Assembly: GCA_001797035.1 (NCBI GenBank)
Contig: MGOE01000062.1
Location: 9,761 to 35,546 of the forward strand
From: Chloroflexi bacterium RBG_16_72_14
GTDB taxonomy: Bacteria; Chloroflexota; Limnocylindria; Limnocylindrales; CSP1-4
Reading direction: 5' to 3'
Length of the DNA: 25,786 bases
How positions within the stretch are numbered: the stretch's first letter is position 1; the number at the start of each line of letters is the position of its first letter. This document shows positions 22,523 through 25,786 of this stretch, one piece after another. The position numbers and the translations under genes are program-made. The notes under the pieces are model-generated. The model was given only the letters and a program-made list of their open reading frames with translations, ran no database searches and was not told the origin of the DNA.

Positions 22523-23023
22523 TCAGCCGGCGGCACCAGTCCCGGTGCCGGGCTCGGCGGTGGTTCGGGGTGAGGAGCCGGCATCGCGGCTGTCGGTGGC
22601 CGAGATGCCCGGTGCAGCGGAGCCGCCTGCGGCATCCGAGGTCGCCGCCGCCTCCGGCGAGAGCGCCGCGTACAGCTCCGATGGCCGGTACGGGCTGATG
22701 AGGACCGTGGCCCCGGCGGAGGCAACTCGACTGCGCTCCGATTCCAGTCGCTCGGGCAGGATCACGATCGCGGGCACGGTGCTCCCATCAAGGAGCACGC
22801 GCACGGCGTCCACCTCCTCCGTCGACCACCTGGCCCGCAGGTCGATGACGACCGCCCGCGGCGCGACATCGCCCGCGCGCACGCGAAGCGCGTCCGCCAC
22901 CGATCGCCGCGAGACAGTGCGGTGACCGCCAAGCCGGACGGTCACCTCGAGGACTCGCAACCACCGCTCGTCCGGTGAGACGACCAGCACCGGCGCCGCG
23001 TCCCGATCCTTTCCACGGCCCAC
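22523..23023 (-). CDS. Degenerate response-regulator receiver protein
   Basis: This 166-aa protein has one receiver-like domain (about residues 11-122) and a disordered Ala/Gly/Ser/Thr tail. The fold order is right: PVLVVSPDE, RAVVIDLRAR with D61 at the phospho-acceptor position, VPAIVILPE and TVLISPYRPSELYAAL. Key switch residues are missing, however: the conserved Lys before Pro is S110, the Thr/Ser of the fourth strand reads LPE, and the acid pair reads PDE. It is therefore probably not phosphorylated in the usual way and may act by protein binding. It starts at GTG 23023, 7 nt after a TACACT box, so its mRNA would be leaderless. It is divergent from pilT and may help control twitching or pilus retraction. 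Confidence 0.72.
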   Translation of the reverse strand: MGRGKDRDAAPVLVVSPDERWLRVLEVTVRLGGHRTVSRRSVADALRVRAGDVAPRAVVIDLRARWSTEEVDAVRVLLDGSTVPAIVILPERLESERSRVASAGATVLISPYRPSELYAALSPEAAATSDAAGGSAAPGISATDSRDAGSSPRTTAEPGTGTGAAG

Positions 23024-23030
23024 GTGTCGG

Positions 23031-23040
23031 AGTGTACAGT
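23031..23040. promoter_or_regulatory. Overlapping divergent -10 boxes
   Basis: AGTGTACAGT contains TACACT on the minus strand (23036-23031), 7 nt before the receiver-protein GTG, and TACAGT on the plus strand (23035-23040), 10 nt before the pilT GTG at 23051. The -35 regions are weak on both sides. Confidence 0.5.
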
Positions 23041-23050
23041 GGCCCCCGAC

Positions 23051-24103
23051 GTGAATGACCAGATGGCTCGGCTGCTGCGGGCTGTCGCGGAGAGCAGCGG
23101 CTCGGACGTGCTGTTCGCGCCCGGTGCACCGCCGGCGATGCGGATCCGCGGGGAGCTGGTCCGCCTCGAGGAGGCGACGCTGACGCCCGACGCCTGTGCG
23201 GCCCTCGCGCGCGATCTCGCCGGGCCGCGGTGGGATGAACTGATCGCGAAGCGCCAGCTGGATTTCAGCTTCTCGTTCGGCGAGGTCGCCCGCGTGCGGG
23301 CCAACCTGTTCTTCCAGCGTGGGACGCTCGCGGCCGCGCTGCGACTCATCCCCTACGAGATCCCGTCCCTCGAGCAGCTGGGCGCCCCGGAGGCGTGTCG
23401 GGACCTCATCCAGCGCCCCAGCGGGCTGGTCCTCGTGACGGGGCCGACCGGCTCGGGAAAGTCGACGACGCTGGCGGCGATGATCGACCGGATCAACCGC
23501 GAGCGGGCCGTCCACATCATCACCATCGAGGATCCGATCGAGTACGTCCACCGGCACCGACGTGCGATCGTGGTACAGCGCGAGGTGGGCTCAGACGCCC
23601 CCGACTTCTCGAGCGCCCTGCGCGCGGCCCTGCGCGAGAGTCCGGACGTGGTCCTGGTCGGCGAGATGCGCGACCTCGAGACGATCTCGGCCACGCTGAC
23701 CCTCGCCGAGACCGGCCACCTCGTGTTCGCCACGCTGCACACCAACGACACGGCGCAGGCGATCGACCGGATCGTCGACGTCTTCCCGCCGCAGCAGCAG
23801 CGCCAGGTCCAGATCCAGGTGTCGCAGACGCTGGCCGCGGTCTTCCACCAGCGCTTGCTCCCCAGGGCTGACGGGGTCGATCGTGTCGCCGCCTTCGAGG
23901 TCATGATCGGCACGCCGGCCGTGCGCAACCTCATCCGGGACGGCAAGTCCAACCAGCTGCGAAACGTCGTCGCGACCGGCGCGGCGCACGGCATGCGCAC
24001 GTTGGAGGCCGACCTGCGGCGGCTTCACGCCGCCGGGACCATCTCCCGGCAGGTGGCGATGGACGAGTCGCTCCACCGCGCCGAGGTCGACGAGCGAGCC
24101 TGA
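23051..24103 (+). CDS. pilT: PilT-type twitching motility / pilus retraction ATPase
   Basis: This 350-aa hexameric secretion ATPase powers type IV pilus retraction or a related fibre machine in the cytoplasm. The N-terminal domain has SGSDVLFAPGAPPAMRIRGE. The ATPase core has Walker A GPTGSGKST, the Asp-box region HIITIEDPIEY, Walker B VLVGEMRDLETI and the His box HLVFATLHTNDTAQAIDRIV. The C-terminus has the usual AFEVMIGTPAVRNLIRDGK motif of PilT and is of normal length. The start is uncertain among GTG 23024, GTG 23039 and GTG 23051; the last fits the promoter box. No PilB, PilC or PilM genes are in view. A pilin-like gene is convergent downstream. Confidence 0.93.
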   Translation: MNDQMARLLRAVAESSGSDVLFAPGAPPAMRIRGELVRLEEATLTPDACAALARDLAGPRWDELIAKRQLDFSFSFGEVARVRANLFFQRGTLAAALRLIPYEIPSLEQLGAPEACRDLIQRPSGLVLVTGPTGSGKSTTLAAMIDRINRERAVHIITIEDPIEYVHRHRRAIVVQREVGSDAPDFSSALRAALRESPDVVLVGEMRDLETISATLTLAETGHLVFATLHTNDTAQAIDRIVDVFPPQQQRQVQIQVSQTLAAVFHQRLLPRADGVDRVAAFEVMIGTPAVRNLIRDGKSNQLRNVVATGAAHGMRTLEADLRRLHAAGTISRQVAMDESLHRAEVDERA

Positions 24104-24110
24104 GATGGCG

Positions 24111-24142
24111 GAAGCGCCTCGTCCCGGAGGAGGAGGCGCTTC
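24111..24142. terminator. Bidirectional hairpin between pilT and pilin gene
   Basis: GAAGCGCCTC (24111-24120) pairs perfectly with GAGGCGCTTC (24133-24142) around a 12-nt loop, just after the pilT stop and before the convergent pilin stop. No T-run follows. Confidence 0.65.
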
Positions 24143-24187
24143 GTGCGGGGCTGGAGATGGCGTGGCGATCGCCGCTCGGGCGAAGGG

Positions 24188-24221
24188 CGTCGATCAGGAA
24201 CTGGCCACGTCGATCAGGAAC
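24188..24221. repeat. 14-bp direct repeat overlapping the pilin stop
   Basis: CGTCGATCAGGAAC occurs at 24188-24201 and 24208-24221, a 20-bp period. The second copy contains the pilin stop codon (24214-24216). Confidence 0.85.
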
Positions 24222-24594
24222 AGCCGCCGGTTGCGGCGGCCGACACCAGGCCCGAGGCGTTCCAGGTGTAGGAGCCCTTGGTGGTGCTCTGGCGCAGGAA
24301 GTCGGGGGCCAGTGGCTCGGTGCCGGCGCCCGTGGGCAGGGCGGAGAACGTGTCCGTCGCCCCAGCCTGTGCCGCGACCGCAGAGATGTTGTTCTTGGCC
24401 ATCATGGCGTCCATCGCCGTTTGCACGGTCCGGAGCTCCTCGGCGCACGCGTTGGTCTTCGCCGTTGCCGTGAGCCCGACGAGGCTGGTCGTGACGATGG
24501 CTGCGAGGATGCCCAGGATGGTGATGACGACGAGCAGCTCCACCAGGGTGAAGCCTCGCTCGTCGCGATGCGCCCGGTTCAGGGACCCGATCAT
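24214..24594 (-). CDS. Type IV pilin-like protein (prepilin)
   Basis: This 126-aa prepilin has the class III signal ERGFTLVELLVVITILGILA: the prepilin peptidase would cut after Gly at about residue 14, leaving Phe1 and Glu5, followed by the hydrophobic helix. The mature part is short and has two cysteines (NACAEELRT and the C-terminal GGCS) that could form a disulfide. The ATG at 24594 has GAGGGAG upstream. It may be a major or minor pilin or a secretion pseudopilin; pilT nearby favours a pilus. The frame is open further upstream, but that part is not a signal peptide. About 190 bp with no gene lies between it and the protein upstream. Confidence 0.9.
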   Translation of the reverse strand: MIGSLNRAHRDERGFTLVELLVVITILGILAAIVTTSLVGLTATAKTNACAEELRTVQTAMDAMMAKNNISAVAAQAGATDTFSALPTGAGTEPLAPDFLRQSTTKGSYTWNASGLVSAAATGGCS

Positions 24595-24787
24595 GTTCCA
24601 GTTGCTCCCTCTGGTCGGGGTCGCCTCGGCGATCGGGGAACGCCGATCGGCGCAGCTCGCCGGCTTGGTGCCTTGCACGTTCGTTGCCACGGGTGGCTGG
24701 TGGGGTGATGGTCGCCGCCGATGGTGCGCTGCTGAACCGCTCGATGGTCCCGTCCACCGGGGTACTTGTGACGTCCCCCGTGCGGTC

Positions 24788-25786
24788 CTAGCGGCTCGCC
24801 GACCAGGACAGGAGCACCGGCGCTGCGGTGCCGGCGTCCTCGTAGGTCAGGACGACGGTGGAGGCGCCGGCCGTTGAGGTGACCGTGATGGTCGCCGGCG
24901 TGGCGGCGCCGGTCGCGACCTCCAGGAGCAGCGCATCCCAGTACGGCTGCGGTGCCACGTCGGTCGCGTAGCCGAGGCGCACCTGGAGCGCATTGACGGC
25001 CGAGACCGTCCAGCCGGCGGGTCGCGCCACGATGGCCGAGCGGTAGCTGAGCGCCACCTCCGACATGTCGCCGCTGAACAGCACCCGCTCCGTGGAGCCG
25101 TCGAAGACGCTGGTCTTCGCCCGGTTCGCGGAGGAGGACGGGGCATGGTAGGCGACGATCCCCGACACGCCGACGAGACAGCTCGCGCTCGTGTCGCCGA
25201 AGGTCAGCTCCAGGTAGTCCGCCGCCGCGGCGACCTGCTGGCTCACGTAGTCGGCGGTGCCGGTCGCGGGGTCATCGTCGAGGCGCGTGGGCGCCGTGGC
25301 GTCGATCGCCGACCCGTCGTCGTTCCGGAACGACGCCGGGTTGCTGTGGGTTCCGGCCCCGTCGGGCCGCAGGGGCACGACCGTCCCGGCCCCGATGGGG
25401 TAGTCGCCGGGGGTGGCCGAGGCCATGACGTCGTCGAAGTTGGCGGTGTACGCGTCGGCGGCCACGGCCGAACCCAGGCGGAGGCGGCTCACCGTGCTCG
25501 CGGTCCCGGCGGACGCGATGGACGTCTGGGCAACGCCGTCGAGCTCCCAGTCCCCGGTGCGCGGGTTGGTGCCGGCCGACAGGCGCAGGTCCAGCCGGTA
25601 CCACGTGGCGGCGGCGACCGGCGACGAGGCGGCCGTCACGGCCGCGGAGCCGAACCGCAGCGTGAGGCGCTGGTCGACGGCCCGGTAGCCGAGGCGAAGG
25701 TCGTTGCCGGCGGCAGCGTCGAGGACCAGCAGCTCGGTCACGTTGGCGGCGGGCAGGCTGTCCAGGCGGAGGTACACGCGGGCCAC
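24788..25786 (-). CDS. Lectin-like (LamG-type) extracellular protein, partial at right edge
   Basis: The C-terminal 332-333 residues are visible; the first codon in view is GTG at the edge, and the gene almost certainly continues beyond. The first part looks like a concanavalin A/LamG-type sandwich (VYLRLDSLPAANVTELLVLD, then WYRLDLRLSAG, WELDGVAQTS and ANFDDVMAS). The second part (about 140-332) is another beta-rich domain of Thr/Ala/Ser-rich strands, ending VVLTYEDAGTAAPVLLSWSA. No cell-wall anchor or membrane segment is present at the C-terminus. It is likely a secreted or pilus-associated surface protein, or a phage-like structural protein; nothing here decides between these. Confidence 0.7.
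   Translation of the reverse strand: MARVYLRLDSLPAANVTELLVLDAAAGNDLRLGYRAVDQRLTLRFGSAAVTAASSPVAAATWYRLDLRLSAGTNPRTGDWELDGVAQTSIASAGTASTVSRLRLGSAVAADAYTANFDDVMASATPGDYPIGAGTVVPLRPDGAGTHSNPASFRNDDGSAIDATAPTRLDDDPATGTADYVSQQVAAAADYLELTFGDTSASCLVGVSGIVAYHAPSSSANRAKTSVFDGSTERVLFSGDMSEVALSYRSAIVARPAGWTVSAVNALQVRLGYATDVAPQPYWDALLLEVATGAATPATITVTSTAGASTVVLTYEDAGTAAPVLLSWSASR

Noticed and set aside
24595..24787. Cyclic di-GMP (GEMM) riboswitch before the pilin
   Set aside because: The conserved core elements of class I were not found on reading the strand; only loose GC-rich complementarity is present.

Overview
The window is GC-rich, gene-dense DNA with frequent GTG starts, tightly coupled genes and several promoters that sit almost on the start codon. 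This look, together with a type IV pilin, PilT, a PAS/GAF/GGDEF protein and the form of the sulfur genes, suggests an uncultivated Chloroflexota bacterium (for example Limnocylindria/Ellin6529-like). An actinobacterial origin cannot be excluded from sequence alone. There are no rRNA, tRNA, CRISPR or transposase genes.

Positions 1-14089 (minus strand) hold one long, apparently polycistronic sulfur-oxidation locus. In transcription order it reads: tusA, dsrE, shdrC1, shdrB1, shdrA, an unknown 270-aa gene, an HdrC-HdrB fusion, etfB, etfA, a 774-aa membrane EtfD/HdrD-like protein, a winged-helix-like unknown, a small CxxC/His protein, two lipoate-binding H-like proteins (lbpA), a lipoate-protein ligase, a DsrE2-type protein, and a 4Fe-4S electron-transfer subunit cut by the left edge. 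Known family roles suggest that TusA and the DsrE proteins deliver sulfane sulfur. The sHdr complex with lipoylated LbpA would oxidise it to sulfite, and the ligase would load the LbpA proteins. EtfBA plus the membrane protein offer a path for electrons to the quinone pool. The edge subunit may belong to a sulfite dehydrogenase (SoeABC-like). A divergent ArsR regulator (from about 14179/14245) faces the operon across an AT-rich operator-like region, followed by a small membrane protein.

Positions 15057-19785 hold a minus-strand diguanylate cyclase with two PAS and two GAF domains, a DUF1905 protein with a probably leaderless promoter, and a secreted amidohydrolase fused to an F5/8-type (discoidin) domain. 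Positions 20025-21790 hold a plus-strand membrane-transporter-like protein and a TetR regulator behind a promoter that overlaps two near-perfect palindromes. A CoA-binding protein follows (21994-22470).

Positions 22523-25786 hold a degenerate receiver-domain protein divergent from pilT with overlapping -10 boxes, then a convergent type IV pilin-like gene behind a strong hairpin, and a lectin-like extracellular protein cut by the right edge. No stretch longer than about 210 bp lacks a gene.

The most interesting unit is the sHdr-LbpA-Etf locus. Its HdrD-like proteins have lost the cysteines of their first CCG domain, and two unknown genes are translationally coupled into the lipoyl part of the operon.
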